From Heterocephalus glaber (taxonomy: Eukaryota; Chordata; Mammalia; Rodentia; Bathyergidae): a stretch of 64,000 bases of DNA. The stretch covers positions 9,215,638-9,279,637 of the forward strand of contig NW_004624784.1 of the NCBI RefSeq assembly GCF_000247695.1, given 5' to 3'. The translations under genes and the position numbers were made by a program. Below are positions 42,066-52,984 of the stretch, one piece after another. Position 1 is the first letter of the stretch. Each line of letters starts with the position of its first letter. The notes under the pieces were generated by a model, which saw only the letters and a list, made by a program, of their open reading frames with translations, had not been told where the DNA came from and did not search any database.

Positions 42066-42470
42066 TAGATTACTCCATGGGCAGGCAGCAACAGAACGTG
42101 TACTTGGGATCTGTGAAAATATTTAGCTTTTTACCTTTTCTTAATATCAATGTGTGAGTAAGGGCTATGAGCTTCATTTTTTGAACAGAGGTCCATGAGG
42201 CAAGGGGTTTGGCCTCAAACCTGGTTGTGAACTGACAATGCATAATGTGCCTTTTGATATTGTTCTTGGACAAAACTACTTCCATCAGTGGACCACTCCT
42301 CCTCAGGGTCTTGGAGGGGCAGATCACTGATGTCCTGCTGGCTCACATAAGTCTGGGAAATTACCTGTTCACAAGAGTGGCTAGCTTCTGAGCCAGTAGG
42401 CATCAGTGAGGCAGGATTAAGAGTAGTGTAAGTATTTATGGTAACCTCAGGGGTGTCTACAAGCATGGCC
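42065..42470 (-). pseudogene. ERV RNase H remnant (minus element)
   Basis: The translated minus strand shows a gammaretrovirus-type RNase H region: the TDGSSF active-site box, an aligned LIALTH-like helix and a TDPKY box, in order. Stops and frame breaks interrupt it. RNase H degrades RNA in RNA-DNA hybrids in the live virus; here it is a fossil. The preceding protease-like stretch (42470-42650, continuing 42805-42940) follows with no RT between, so the RT core is deleted. Confidence 0.8.
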
Positions 42471-42654
42471 TGATGTAGTCCTAATAAGTAAAATCTGCTT
42501 TATCCTTTGCCAGAATCAGAGAATTGTCTCCAATTTTGCTAGTAAACCTCTTCCTAGTAAGGGAGTAGGACACTGTGGGACAATTAAAAGCTACTGGTTA
42601 AACATTGGCTTTCAAATTGACATGTCAGAACAGGAGTAAAGAAGTTCTGACTAG

Positions 42655-42802
42655 GCCAGGCATGATGGTACACACCTGTAATACCAGCACTTGGGAGGCT
42701 GAGGCAGGAGGATCACTGCAAGTTCAAGGTCAGCCTGTGCTACACAGTGAGTTCAAGGCCATCCTGAACTACATAGTGAAACTGTCAAAAAAAAAAAAAA
42801 AG
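42655..42802 (+). repeat. B1-like SINE inside the minus ERV
   Basis: 'gccaggcatgatggtacacacctgtaataccagcact', duplicated body, A tail. Flanks 'agttctgactagg' / 'agtcctgactagg'. Confidence 0.93.
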
Positions 42803-42944
42803 TCCTGACTAGGGTTCTTCCTCACCCTCAATTATGGATACAGATGGAGAAAACAATTTTTAGAAAATAAAGTTAAAACAGAATTATTGAATTTGTCACC
42901 TATGATGTCTAAGGTCACCTGTAGTTCTTTTTAAAGAGATGGAG

Positions 42945-43285
42945 ATGTCAGACTACTTCTGTCACTATAGCCCACTCTTTCTGAACTTTTTTTTTTTTTG
43001 GTACTGGGGATCGAACTTGGGTCCTTACGCTTGCAAGGCAGGTGGCGGAACCACTGAGGTAAATCCCCGGCCCTGTAGCCCATTCTTTCTGTAGAACGTA
43101 CTTATTTTCCTATTTTCACTTTGCCCAAACTCACTCTGCAGAGCCTGTTTCTTTTCTTACTTTTAATAAACGTAATATTTCGTACTGTTTGCACTTCTGT
43201 TTGCCAATTCTTTGTTCAGGACAGAAAGAACCTAAAAACCACCTCTAGAAGGAGACTCCAGCACTCCAAAACCTGGTAACATATT
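42945..43285 (+). mobile_element. Class I ERV 5' LTR, U3-truncated (plus element)
   Basis: 'cactatagcccactctttctg' matches the plus LTR at 48365. AATAAA at 43165-43170, then the shared U5 'ccaattctttgttcaggac'. A reverse ID-like SINE (42990-43075) splits it. Only the promoter-proximal end and R-U5 remain. Confidence 0.75.
42988..43075 (-). repeat. ID-like SINE inside ERV LTR
   Basis: T tract, 'ggtactggggatcgaacttggg'. Flanks 'tagcccactctttctg' and 'tagcccattctttctg' look like a duplicated target. Confidence 0.92.
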
Positions 43286-44570
43286 TGACATAGCCAGCCA
43301 GAAGCAGGTAAGACCCTTTTGGACACATTTTTGGTTTCTTGCTCTCTAAAATCTATAGCTAAGAAGGTGTTTTTCTTTTCCTCTGTCTCTCCTAGGAAAG
43401 TGCCAATCTCCTTCTCATCCCTTCTCCCCCAGAACAGGCTTTCATCCTTCAGAGAGCTTCAGTCCTTTTTGGTTATCAGAGGGAGGCAGGGATCTAGAGG
43501 ATGGTAAAAATTAATGGAAGCTGGGGAACTCGGGAAGCTCTCTCACACACCAGGAACAGCTTCCTAGTGTGTCCTACCATGTGGAACAGGAGAGAAGGAG
43601 CACATGGCCTCATTTTTCCCAGCCATTAGGAGGACCATAGGTCTGCCCCACATTTATTTCCTCTTTTCTTTCTTCTCTTTCCCATTTTCAGTCTCATTGC
43701 AGTAAAGAACAGCCAGACAACTTATTAACCCAGTGGCAGAACAGATCATTCAGGTTCTGTGTGTACAACCTAGCATTGAGTATGCCTTTTTTGTCCTCAC
43801 GTTTCTGTACTTCATGATAGTTTACTCAATGTTCTCTGTCTTTTGGGAAAAATAGATTTTTAGTAACTTAGTCTCCTGCCTGAGTAGCCACCTACCCTAG
43901 TTACTACTTTTTGTGCTCAAAGTCTCATCTGTGTTTTTCCCCTACATGCCTTTTATCTCTGGGTATCATCATTAGTGAGTTGCTTTCTCAGGACCTTGTT
44001 TCACCTTAGTCCACCTTTCAGCATGATTGGCAGCCATTTTGTTTCTTCTTGTAATGCATGAGTTGGCCATATGGTTGCATCATGTTTGTTCACCATTTTC
44101 TTTTCAAATAACCTCATCACCAGGAAATTTCACTCTTGTAGATAGGATCTAAGCTTCTGATTTTAGGGAACATGTGGGCTTCTTCCCCTTTTCTCTTTTG
44201 AACTAGGTTAAGAACCCCTCCTTGTTTCTTCTAACAGAAATTCAGGTAATTTAGAAATACATTCCTGATGGCCTGAGGAGAACAGAGACAGCCAGTAAAG
44301 ATCAACTCAAGCAGCTGTGAGTATGCAAAAGTAGAGCCATGGGTATACTAATGGGGGTAAATGCAAGGGATACTGTTTCCTCAAGTGGCAAAGGGAGTCC
44401 CTCTGCTGGAGACTACACCCTGATCCCCAGATGGGGGAGCTCTGACCCTATTTCAAGTGACTAAGAGAGTCCCTAGGCAGGAGGTTCCACTCTGATCTTA
44501 CAGGAATTTCTAAAGGAACCCCTGAGCAGGGTCCACACTTCTGTCTAAGGAGATAGTGAGCCAATGCACC
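43286..44570 (+). mobile_element. ERV leader region, plus element
   Basis: Lies between the truncated LTR and the gag start. It opens 'agccagccagaagcaggtaagaccc', also found after the LTR on the minus strand near 40650, then becomes unrecognisable. No gene seen. Confidence 0.45.
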
Positions 44571-45436
44571 ATGGGAAACACCTTGAAGATTCCAGCTACC
44601 TCACCATCAGGCCGCATCCTTAAAAATTGGGAACAATTTGACCCTGGGGGAGTTATAGTGGGCCACAAGGTATGGAGAGTTCTAAGGGAAAAAAAAAGGC
44701 TCTAGTGGTACTTGCTTCATCAAAGATGTCTGCTAGTACAATTGAGTCTCACAGAGAATGCTCAAGGACTTATAGGTTTGCATCCTTCTACAGGGGATGC
44801 CCTCTGAAGGACACCAGAACCAGTCTTCTCTCTCTTTCCATTACCCTCATACAGGTAACTAGTTGGAGCCCTAGGGGCTCCACCCTTGTCTTTACTATTA
44901 CAATACTGTTTGGGTCCAGTAACTGGGGAATGGCGAGACATGGGTACAGAATGGCAGTCTAAATTCTTCAGTTAGATTTCTTTTTTTTTTTTTTTTTGCA
45001 AAAATCAAGGAAAGTGGTGAGAACTCCCTTATGTTCAGGTTTTTATGGCTCTATACCTCTGTAAAGGCCCAAGAACCACAGTACTTAAAGAGGACTCCAG
45101 AAGAAAAAAATGCCTGTCCTCAGATGCCTACCTGTCTCTCAGAGTGATATAGGTCTCTCCTACGTATTTCTACCAGAGGCTAGTGGTCCAGAGAGACCTA
45201 ATATTTTCAAAAGACCTTGGTATGTTTGCAGATGGGGCCTCAAGACCGTATGACCCAATTGCTGGACATAATCTTTTCTGTGTTCAACAACTAGAATCAA
45301 GATGAGGATAAAAGGAGAAAAGTTGAGGGAAAAAAAGCAGGTGGCACTTATAGCCATCACAACTGGCAATGTATGAAGTACACCCAAGTCATCTAAGGAA
45401 AAACTCAGAGCCAATCAAGGACTGCAAGAAATTAGG

Positions 45437-45520
45437 ACACTGTGCTGAAGAGTTGGATCAGTGATAGAGCTCTTGCCTAGCATGCAAAAGGCCCTGGGTT
45501 CCATTCTCAGCAGTGCAAAA
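45437..45520 (+). repeat. Diverged ID-like SINE in gag
   Basis: 'gagttggatcagtgatagagctcttgcctagcatgc ... gggttccattctcagcagtgc'. Flanking 'aggacactg' repeats at 45435 and 45572. Confidence 0.8.
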
Positions 45521-45570
45521 GAAAGAGAGAAAGAAAGAAAGAAAAGAAGAAAGAAAGAAAAGAAAGAAGC
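45520..45570 (+). repeat. (GAAA)n microsatellite
   Basis: gaaa/agaaag units grown from the SINE tail. Confidence 0.95.
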
Positions 45571-45862
45571 CAGGACACTGAGCACACAACTGTACAAATC
45601 CACTGTCTGGGCATGCTCTATGTATCCTGACTCATGGCACTGGAGGATTGAATGTCCCTGATCCCAGAGAGGTGATAGGCCAGCCAAAATCTTCACCCCC
45701 AGCCTGGCTAAAGAGGACTGAAGAGGCCTGGGGCAACTTGCAATGCCCTTGTCCACAGACATCTTCGTCTAGTGAGAGAAACCCTAGGTGACCCTTGATT
45801 TGTGGGTAAGCAATTTCAATTTTTTTGGCTTATGTTTTATCATCTTTCTCTGGAAAACCCCC

Positions 45863-46483
45863 TGTTGAGAGTCATTCTACATAAATTTTGGGAAAAAGTC
45901 ATTTCATAATTAAATTATGACTATTACTGTCTTAGGCCAGTGTCACCATGCCCATGAGCCAGCTATGGCATGCGGAAATATAACTCCATTTTGCCTCTGG
46001 TCACAAGTTGAGGCTTCAATGATCCAGTGATACTGTGATGCTCAAGGGCAATACTGCATCAGTTGAAGCCATCCCGGTTCTTTGAGAACCACCAAGTAAT
46101 AATAAAAGAGAAAGGTTTCACCTGGGGGAAGGACAACTTCTTTATTAGCCTTCTATCTCATCCCACCTACTCCTGTAAGAATGCTCTCCTTACCACCTTC
46201 ATCAATGTAAGATCCTCATCGACCTAAGATCCTCATCAGCATAAGATCTGCATCAACATAGGATTACTGTTGCCCCCTAAATCACCTAATACTCCCTCCA
46301 ATTATTGTGTGTACCCAATAAATAATGGCGAGCTCAGAGTGTCTGTCTTTGCCCACTCTGAGGCACTGACCTCCCAGCCCCTCATATACTTTGAAATTAC
46401 ACAAGTCTCTATTGTCTTTTTTTCTTTAGCCCTCACCGTCCCCCTTTCTAGGCAGTCTGAGGACTGATCACTGTCCAGTAACA
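45863..46483 (+). mobile_element. Class II-type solo LTR (type B)
   Basis: TGTTGAGAGTC ... CAGTAACA with TG/CA ends, about 621 bp. A sister copy at 58808-59385 shares 'cattctacataa', 'gagccagctatgg', 'accaagtaataataaaa' and 'cccaataaata'. Contains four ~20-bp units at 46199-46262. Flanks ACCCCC/CCTCCC are a weak duplication. Confidence 0.75.
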
Positions 46484-46565
46484 CCTCCCCTAGATCTACT
46501 GCCATAATTGGGTTCAAGGAGATCCCTAGTCAGCAACCTGCCCCTCCGAGATCCTGAGGAGGTAC
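46484..46565 (+). pseudogene. ERV RNase H remnant, left part
   Basis: 'cagcaacctgcccctccgag' and 'atcctgaggagg' align with the minus element just before its TDGSSF box (about 42290-42350). The reading continues at 47082 after the inserted LTR. Confidence 0.75.
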
Positions 46566-47081
46566 TGTTGGGAACAATGCTACATAATTTTAGGGAAAAA
46601 CCATTTGATTACGCCTAGTTCTCCTGCCTACAGGCCAGCTATGGGATTTTGAGACATAATTCCATTTTGGCCCCTGGTCACAACTGAGACCTCAATGATC
46701 CAATGAGGCTGTGATGCTCCAGGACAAGATTACACCAGCTGAAGACATCCTGGGAGGAACAAAATCTTCATCTACTCAGTTCCTCATTGTTCTTGAATTT
46801 GTTACACTTTGTTTATCACGAAGTACAGAACTCTCTGCAAGTCATTTGTTACAATTGTTTCTTCCGATGTGCTGAATAAAAGGTGCGGCAAGCTTGGGGC
46901 TTTCATTTTTGCTGCCCAGAGCAGCACTGATCAGACCCAAAGCTCAGCTTCTTTTCAATCTCATTTTTTTTTTCTACCTTTCCTGTATAATAAGTTAATT
47001 CGCCTTGTGCTGCCATGGCTCGCAGAAGACTAGGACTTGCTGCAGAGGTCCTAGTAACGTCCCCTTTCCCTGTTCCCTACA
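46566..47081 (+). mobile_element. Class II-type solo LTR (type A) in RNase H
   Basis: TGTTGGGAACAATGC ... TTCCCTACA, 516 bp, TG/CA ends, with AATAAA near 46875. Exact 6-bp duplication AGGTAC at 46560-46565 and 47082-47087; six-base duplications are typical of class II (ERVK) insertions. A sister copy lies at 56313-56817. Confidence 0.92.
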
Positions 47082-47940
47082 AGGTACGCTTCACTAATGG
47101 AAGCAGCTTTGTCCAAGGACATCAAAAGGCAGGTTGTGTAGTTTTTCACAGCAGGTCACTGAGACCAAACTCCTTCTCCCAGGGACCTCTGCCCAAAAGT
47201 CAAAGGCCACAGCTCTTATTTGGGCATTGAATTGATATTAGGAAAAGGCAAAAAGCTAAATATCTATACAGACTCAAAATATGCCTTTCTGATGATACAT
47301 GCCCATGCAGTAATCTGCGGTGGGGGGCATCTGCTAAATAATAAGCAGTCATCTATAAAACAAGAAATTCTGCAACCCTTACAGTAATTTATCTTCCCAA
47401 GCAGGTCACTCATTTATTGCAAAGGACCCCAAAGAGACATATCTAAGGTATTTTGGAAAATCAAAAGGCTAGTAGAGAGGAAGAAGAGCAGCCTTACAGC
47501 CCCTCAAGACCCTAGCCTTATCCCCAGTTCATGAGGAACCATTCTGGGCCTTGCTCAAGGGACACAGTGAAAAGTTATAAAAATGCTAGATGAGTAATAG
47601 TCACTTGAATTTTCACAGGACTAGGAAGAAAGCCATGCCTGTGAACCTCTGGAAGATGTGAGGCTCCTCTTCAAAAAGCAAGACCAATACTGTTCTGGGT
47701 ACAGATAAGTAAGTGGGCACCCATATTGAGTCTCCTGTTTTTAATTACATCCATAATGTGAGTAATCTTGCTAAGGCTAGGGCTCTGAGGCACTTGGTAA
47801 TTCATCTAAAATCTCTCTTTGCTATACTTTCTCTTCCACAGGAAGCATGGAAATCTGACCTGTTTCTTCTTATATTTGGGCTGTACATCCCCAACTTAAT
47901 AGTAAAGTTACTTTCTTTCTCACATTAAAACAGACATCTT
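47082..47940 (+). pseudogene. ERV RNase H right part and pol/env remnants
   Basis: Resumes at the active-site box, where the frame reads TNGSSF in place of TDGSSF, followed by a TDSKY box near 47270. Later parts match 41820-42065 on the minus element. The N for D change and further stops make it non-functional. Confidence 0.75.
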
Positions 47941-48125
47941 AACAGTAACTACCCCTTTTCTTATTTCTTCAACCCAGCAAGTGAGCCACAACACCCCAAG
48001 GTAGTTGCTGAGCAAATAATCCCCAGTAGGTATGGCCTTTAGCCCCTCCCAGCAGGAAGTAGCTATATTAAGACGGATAACTGCACTCTCTCAGCACCCC
48101 ATGAAGAATTAAGGGATAAGTATTA
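47940..48125 (+). mobile_element. ERV env tail and polypurine tract, plus element
   Basis: 'gtgagccacaacaccccaaggtagtt' and 'ataatccccagtaggta' equal the minus element's env end near 41290-41200. It leads into the 3' LTR. Confidence 0.65.
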
Positions 48126-48449
48126 CTCAGGGAAATGACTCATAAGATTAGGGCGTGGCAAAGCTGTCTGGGAAAGTAGTCATCTCCTGTTAATTACAAA
48201 ATCCCAGGACACACGCATAAAACAGTCCCCCAAGCCCTGCATGTGGACTTGTCATTAGAACTTGAGCAAGTTTTTGATAGAATGGTCCAGATCTGATGTC
48301 AGCCTAAGGAGTGGACAATACAAAAAGGACAGTCACCATTGATTCTCTGCTACTGTGTTCTTTCACTGTAGCCCACTCTTTCTGTAGAGCATACTTCTTT
48401 TCCTACTTTTACTTGCCACAAACGTGCTCTAAGAGCTGTTTCTTTTCTT

Positions 48450-48543
48450 TTTTCTTTTTTTTTTTTTTTGGTACCAGGGATCGAACTCAGGTCCTTGTGC
48501 TTGCACAGCAGGCAGCAAAACCGCTGAGCTAAATCCCCGGCCC
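48450..48543 (-). repeat. ID-like SINE in the LTR
   Basis: T tract, 'ggtaccagggatcgaactcagg'. Flanks 'tttcttttctt' / 'ctcttttctta'. Confidence 0.92.
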
Positions 48544-48575
48544 CTCTTTTCTTATTTTTAATAAATGTAAACTTG

Positions 48576-48660
48576 AGGGCAGGGGATTTAGCTCAGTTGT
48601 TCCACCGCCTGCCCCGCAAGCACAAGGACTTGAGTTCGATCCCTGGTACCGGGAAAAAAA
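48576..48660 (+). repeat. ID-like SINE in the LTR, opposite orientation
   Basis: Flanked by AATAAATGTAAACTT at 48560-48574 and again near 48666. Sits about 30 nt from the reverse copy, so a transcript could form a hairpin. Confidence 0.92.
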
Positions 48661-48689
48661 AGAAGAATAAATGTAAACTTTTGCTATGT

Positions 48690-49345
48690 TCATGGACAGG
48701 CATTGCAGATTGCCTTGGGCCCTTTCAGTCCTCTTTATCAGGGTGGGAACTGTGGGTTTTGGCTGGCCTAGCCCCTCTCTGGGAGTGAGGACAGTAAATC
48801 CTCCAGTGCCATGAGTCAGGTACATTGGCCACCTGACACTCAGAGAAGGGTCCAGGTGGTGTTTGGTATAGTCATGTGCCAGGCATCCAGTTTTACGTAG
48901 GCACTGATTCACCTTGGGTTTTCCCTTGGACAATTTGGGTGTCCTTAAAGTATTGCCAATTGTGACAGCCATGATTTTGGTCTGTATTTTTTTTCAGCCC
49001 TTCTCCTTTCATCCTCATCTATATTGCAATTTTTGGACACAGAAAAGACCATGTCCAGTAGTTGGGTCATATTTGAAAAGACTGGTTCTCTCTGGGGTAC
49101 TGCCCTCCAGTGGAAACAGATGGGAGAGACCCACATCCCTCTGAGAGATAGTTGCAGAAGAACAGTATTATTATTGGTTTTTGTTTTAACTAAGTACCTC
49201 ATGCTTGCCAGACAGGTGCTATGCCACTGAGCTACATCCCTGGGCTGACAGTATTGCTATTGGAGTCCCCTGGATTTTGATTCTCCTGGATAGCTACAGC
49301 AAAATGTTATCATGTAGCACCTTCTAAAAGTGGCTCACCAAATAA
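48690..49345 (-). pseudogene. ERV gag/pro remnant (minus element)
   Basis: On the minus strand, a capsid C-terminal block and a basic linker (49160-48960), then an open stretch to 48529. It aligns with plus-strand 45100-45420. The N-terminal half of gag is absent and a reverse ID-like SINE occupies 49160-49245. Confidence 0.7.
49160..49246 (-). repeat. Diverged ID-like SINE
   Basis: 'taagtacctcatgcttgcc ... gccactgagctacatccctgggct'. Flanks 'acagtattattattgg' / 'acagtattgctattgg'. Confidence 0.85.
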
Positions 49346-49855
49346 ACATTACTGGGTTCTGGGTTGTTTGCTGCTCCTTCTGGAGTTAGATCCAGGTTCT
49401 TCTTGTCTCGAACAAAGAATTGAATGAAATGAGCAAAAAAGCAGTGGCAAAGTTTATTTGAACAAGTAAAAGTGAAGAATGAGAGAAAAATTGGCTCTGC
49501 AGAGTGAGCTTAGGGCAAGTAAAAGAGGAAAAAGCAGGATAAAACACCCTGGAGAAAGCAGGGCAAGCTCTCATGAGAAAGACGCAATAGCAAACTCTTC
49601 TTGGAGTCTATGTCCTTTTATGCTGTCCAAATCTCAAGGAAACTCATGGGAAATTCTATATATGGGTCAATGCTGGGATCCCATGCCTCTCGCTATGTCA
49701 GGTCTAGGCCATCCTATTGAAAATCTGCTCATGAGAAGTCCATGTGCAGGGCTTTGGGAACTGTTTTGTACATGTGTTCCGGGATCTTGTAATTAACAGA
49801 TCAGATCTATTTCCCCAGCCAGCTTTGCCACACCCTAATCTCCTCTTTCAGGATT
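49340..49855 (-). mobile_element. Class I ERV 5' LTR (minus element)
   Basis: The most complete LTR of its type. On the minus strand it starts 'gagattagggtgtggcaaagctgg', has a TATA-like CATAAAAGG (49614-49622), AATAAA (49453-49458) and the 'caattctttgttcgag' U5. Gag of the same orientation follows. Confidence 0.82.
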
Positions 49856-49887
49856 ATCAATGATACCAATATTTTCCTTTGGAGGCC

Positions 49888-49985
49888 TCTTTTTTTTTTT
49901 TTTTTTTTTGGTACCAGGGATCAAACTCAGGACCTTGTGCTTTCGAGGCAGGCACTGGAACCACTGAACTAAATCCCCAGCCCTT
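49888..49985 (-). repeat. ID-like SINE
   Basis: 19-T tract, 'ggtaccagggatcaaactcagg'. Flanks 'tttggaggcctctt' / 'cttggaggcctcttt'. Confidence 0.93.
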
Positions 49986-49989
49986 GGAG

Positions 49990-50390
49990 GCCTCTTTAAA
50001 TACCATGTTTCTTGTGCCTTTACAGAGATAAAGAACCATAAAAGCCTGAACACATGCGATTTCATACCACTTTTCCTCACCTTTTGCAAAAACAATCTGA
50101 CTAAAAAATACTCTACAACCTAATGGTGAGGTCACTGGGACCTTCAAGGTGCTTCTCATGGTGCATTGGTCTATTGATTTTTTAGAGAGATGGGTGGAGC
50201 CCGTTGGGGTCTGCCCTAGACACTCCCAAGAGCAACTTGAAAAGCATTAAACTCCTAAGCAATCAAAGTGGAGACCTCCAGAACTCCCTTAGCTACTTGA
50301 GAAACACTTAAGAGACCAGAGTGGAGCTCCAGCTGGAGGTACCCTTAGATCTGGGTGGAGCCTTCCCACATTCCATAGCTACCTGAGAAA
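49990..50390. other. Unassigned, possibly ERV leader
   Basis: Phrases like 'gagcaacttgaaaagc' and 'gcctggtggagcc'-style repeats recall the ERV leader at 44400-44570, but alignment by eye is weak. No gene seen. Confidence 0.35.
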
Positions 50391-50394
50391 AAAT

Positions 50395-51060
50395 ATCTCT
50401 TACATTTATCACAATAATCCATCAGAATCCCTGATCTGAAACCATATTACAAAGCTACTGTGATAAAAACAACATGGTACTGGCAAAAACAAAAAACAGA
50501 TCTGAGGATCAATGAAACAAAATAGAAAATGCAGAAACAACTCATGCACACTCCACTACCTAATCTTTGACAAAGGGGCCAACACCTTCAATAGAAGAAA
50601 GATATCCTCTTTAATAAATGGTGCTGAGAAAACTGGTTTTCCACATACTGAAGATTAAACCTAGATCCATATCAATCACCATGCACTAAACTAAAAATGA
50701 AATGGATCAAAGATCTAAATATTAAAACAGAAACAATTAGCTGGAAGATAAAATAGGTAAAATTCTTGAAGACATAAGTGTAGGCAAAGACTTTATTAAC
50801 AAAACCCCAATCACACAAAAAATATTGCAAAGAATCAATGACTCTCAGTATATTAAAAAGTTTTTGTACAGCAAATGAAACCACCAACAGAGTGAAGAAA
50901 CAACCCATAGCATGGGAAAAATTTTTTACTAGCCATTCCTCAGACAAAGGACTAATATCTATAATATGTAAAGAACTCAAAAAAAATCAGACCCCCCCAA
51001 ATTCAAAGACCCAGTCCAAAAATGGGCATCTGAAATGAACAGACACTTCTCAGATAAAGA
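50395..51060 (+). mobile_element. L1 ORF2 fragment
   Basis: 'aaccatattacaaagctactgtgataaaaacaacatggtactggcaaaaac' and 'tttgacaaaggggccaacacc ... aataaatggtgctgagaaaactgg' are ORF2 C-terminal signatures, plus strand, with stops. Ends at 'cacttctcagataaagaagtacaaa'. Confidence 0.92.
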
Positions 51061-51084
51061 AGTACAAACTTTGGGAGACCACCC

Positions 51085-51522
51085 TGTTGACTTACAGCCC
51101 AAATCAGGCTGTAAGCAGTGTAAGCTGTAAAGAATTAACCACACAATTGGCTTGTTTTAAGAAGTGAGTTCAACCAAAGCTTATGTGACTCAGCCAAGGT
51201 AAGAGTGACTTGAAATTCCGTTCCCAGAATTGAAATTTTTTTTTCAGAAATGAAATTATTAACCATAACCTATGTCTGGTCTGTTCTTTTCCTAACACAA
51301 GAATGCTTTGACTCTTTTACAAGCCTTGCCTGTGTCAGCAATGTATCCCTAGCAAACGCAAGTAGCCCCCTTAACCCAACTTAACAATGATTTTTGTCAC
51401 CAATAAATAACAGTGGTTCTGGCCTTTCAGGGTCTTGGCTGCTTGCTCAGCACTATCTTAGCTCCCCATCTCTGACTTTGATTCTGTCTCTATTTCTTCT
51501 TGCCTTGTGTTGTAACACTGAA
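51085..51522 (+). mobile_element. Probable solo LTR
   Basis: Starts TGTTGACTTACAGCCC, has 'accaataaataacag' (AATAAA near 51402) and a pyrimidine-rich U5 ending near 'gtaacactgaaca'. Abuts the L1 fragment. No matching target duplication found. Confidence 0.5.
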
Positions 51523-52735
51523 CAGGAGATAGGAGTCCACAGTAACAAACAGCAAATAAATATACAAATAAATGTTCTTAGGCAGAGCAGCACCCACTTG
51601 AAAAGGTGAAGATGGTTTCTTGGGATCCAAGGAAAAGACAAAAACGAGCCAGGCTATGGCTTAAGAAAGAAGAAAAACCACACAGAATAGAGTAGAACTG
51701 CTATGCACAGTCAATGCATCCAGCAATGAATGCTTGAATAAGTAAAAAAGAAATTAATAAGTTAATGGGTTTGGTTGTCCCTTACAAACCTGAGTTTTTT
51801 CTTAGTTCACCTTTATCATAGTTTCTGTGTCTCTCTGTTCACAAATTTTCACAATCAGAAAGATGCAAAAAAATCAGAAGCAATGTCTGACCTTCAAAGG
51901 CTGATATGTAAGTGGCACACCAGTATTCCGGAAGCAAATTTTGGCAATATACAGTGAAAGTAGAAAGCATTTCCAAGTTTGTATAGTATTTTGCCATCAC
52001 ATTGATTACCACGTGCAGTTGTCATAAAAGCAGCAGCAGAGTTTCCTCACTGTGTCCCACAGGAAGGAGGAGACCTGCCCACTTGCCCTGTTGCCATTGA
52101 GGTCAAAATACCAACTCCTAACTAGATCTGCACTTTGGTTCCCCTCACACCTGGCTTTTTTTTTTTAGTTATTGTATGTGGCATTTCTTGCTTATAGAAT
52201 TATTAAATTATAAATTTATAAAATGTATAAATAAGCACAAATAAAAAGATAAAAATTACTCATAGTCCTGCCATCAATATAACCATGGTCAACATTTTAT
52301 ATCACACACACACACACACAACACTTTTTATGAAAATAAAATTGCATCCCATATACTGTATAGAGAATTTGATTACCCTTGAAGTTTTTGTTTGTTTGTT
52401 TGTTTTTATTTTTTTACCCTTGAAATTTGAGATTAGCCTGGATTGGATGATGATCTGTATCGTGATGATCTCAGCTCTTGGATCCTCCCCTTAGAAGAAG
52501 GGACCTCACATCAGAAATAGAATTTTGAAATGCACTTTATGGAGTAACAAGCAAGGTAGCTTTGTTGGAAAGCTAGTACACTGGGGAAAGATCCAAGTGG
52601 CAGAACCTACAGGTGGCAACTTCCAGTAATGAAACCACACCCTCAAGAAGGGAAGGCTAGCAAAGCCAGAAATGGCAACTGCTATTTGGAGGGATTTCTC
52701 CTGTAAGGTGTAGTAATCAGACACTACAGAATGAA
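51523..52735. other. Intergenic, mostly unassigned
   Basis: Contains a (CA)n at 52303-52321 and a (GTTT)n at 52388-52406. Nothing else recognised. Confidence 0.5.
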
Positions 52736-52764
52736 TAGGAATCACAGTCTCATTTATTGTCCAG

Positions 52765-52984
52765 GTGGCGAAACTATGGCACATGTGCCACAGTGAGCAC
52801 ACAGACCCTTCTCTGTCAGCCCACAAACCAACTCACTCCAGCAGTGGAGCACTGGATAACACTTGTTTTTTCCAAACTAAAACCTCAGTATTCAGGTTTG
52901 ACTGCAGTGGCACTTTGCGATAAATAATGGGTTTGGGGTTGCAGTTTGGGCACTCAATCTCTAAAAGGTTTGCCATCACTGTCC
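52765..52984 (-). mobile_element. Non-autonomous hAT-like element
   Basis: Read on the minus strand it opens CAGTGATGGCAAACCTTTTA, includes 'gagtgcccaaactgcaac' and 'aatactgaggttttagtttgg', and closes with an inverted 'ggcgaaac..' end. About 220 bp. It resembles hAT MITE families spread among tetrapods; exact family not assigned. Confidence 0.6.

Larger units (their letters stand above)
44571..45860 (+). pseudogene. ERV gag remnant (plus element)
   Basis: Begins with ATGGGAAACACC, a myristoylation-type start, and an ILKNWEQFDP-like early matrix motif. Capsid-to-nucleocapsid traces at 45100-45420 align with the minus element at 48900-49160. Several stops and a SINE plus GAAA-repeat insertion (45437-45570) break it. 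Structural-protein fossil. Confidence 0.75.
48130..48690 (+). mobile_element. Class I ERV 3' LTR (plus element)
   Basis: 'aagattagggcgtggcaaagctg' U3 start, 'gatctgatgtcagcctaaggagtgg', 'cactgtagcccactctttctg', then AATAAA twice because of a SINE target duplication. Ends abruptly near 48690 where minus-strand gag begins. Carries two SINEs in opposite orientation. Confidence 0.8.

Noticed and set aside
48529..48972. Open frame of 147 residues on the minus strand
   Set aside because: Runs from degraded ERV gag sequence through an LTR and two SINEs; not a gene.
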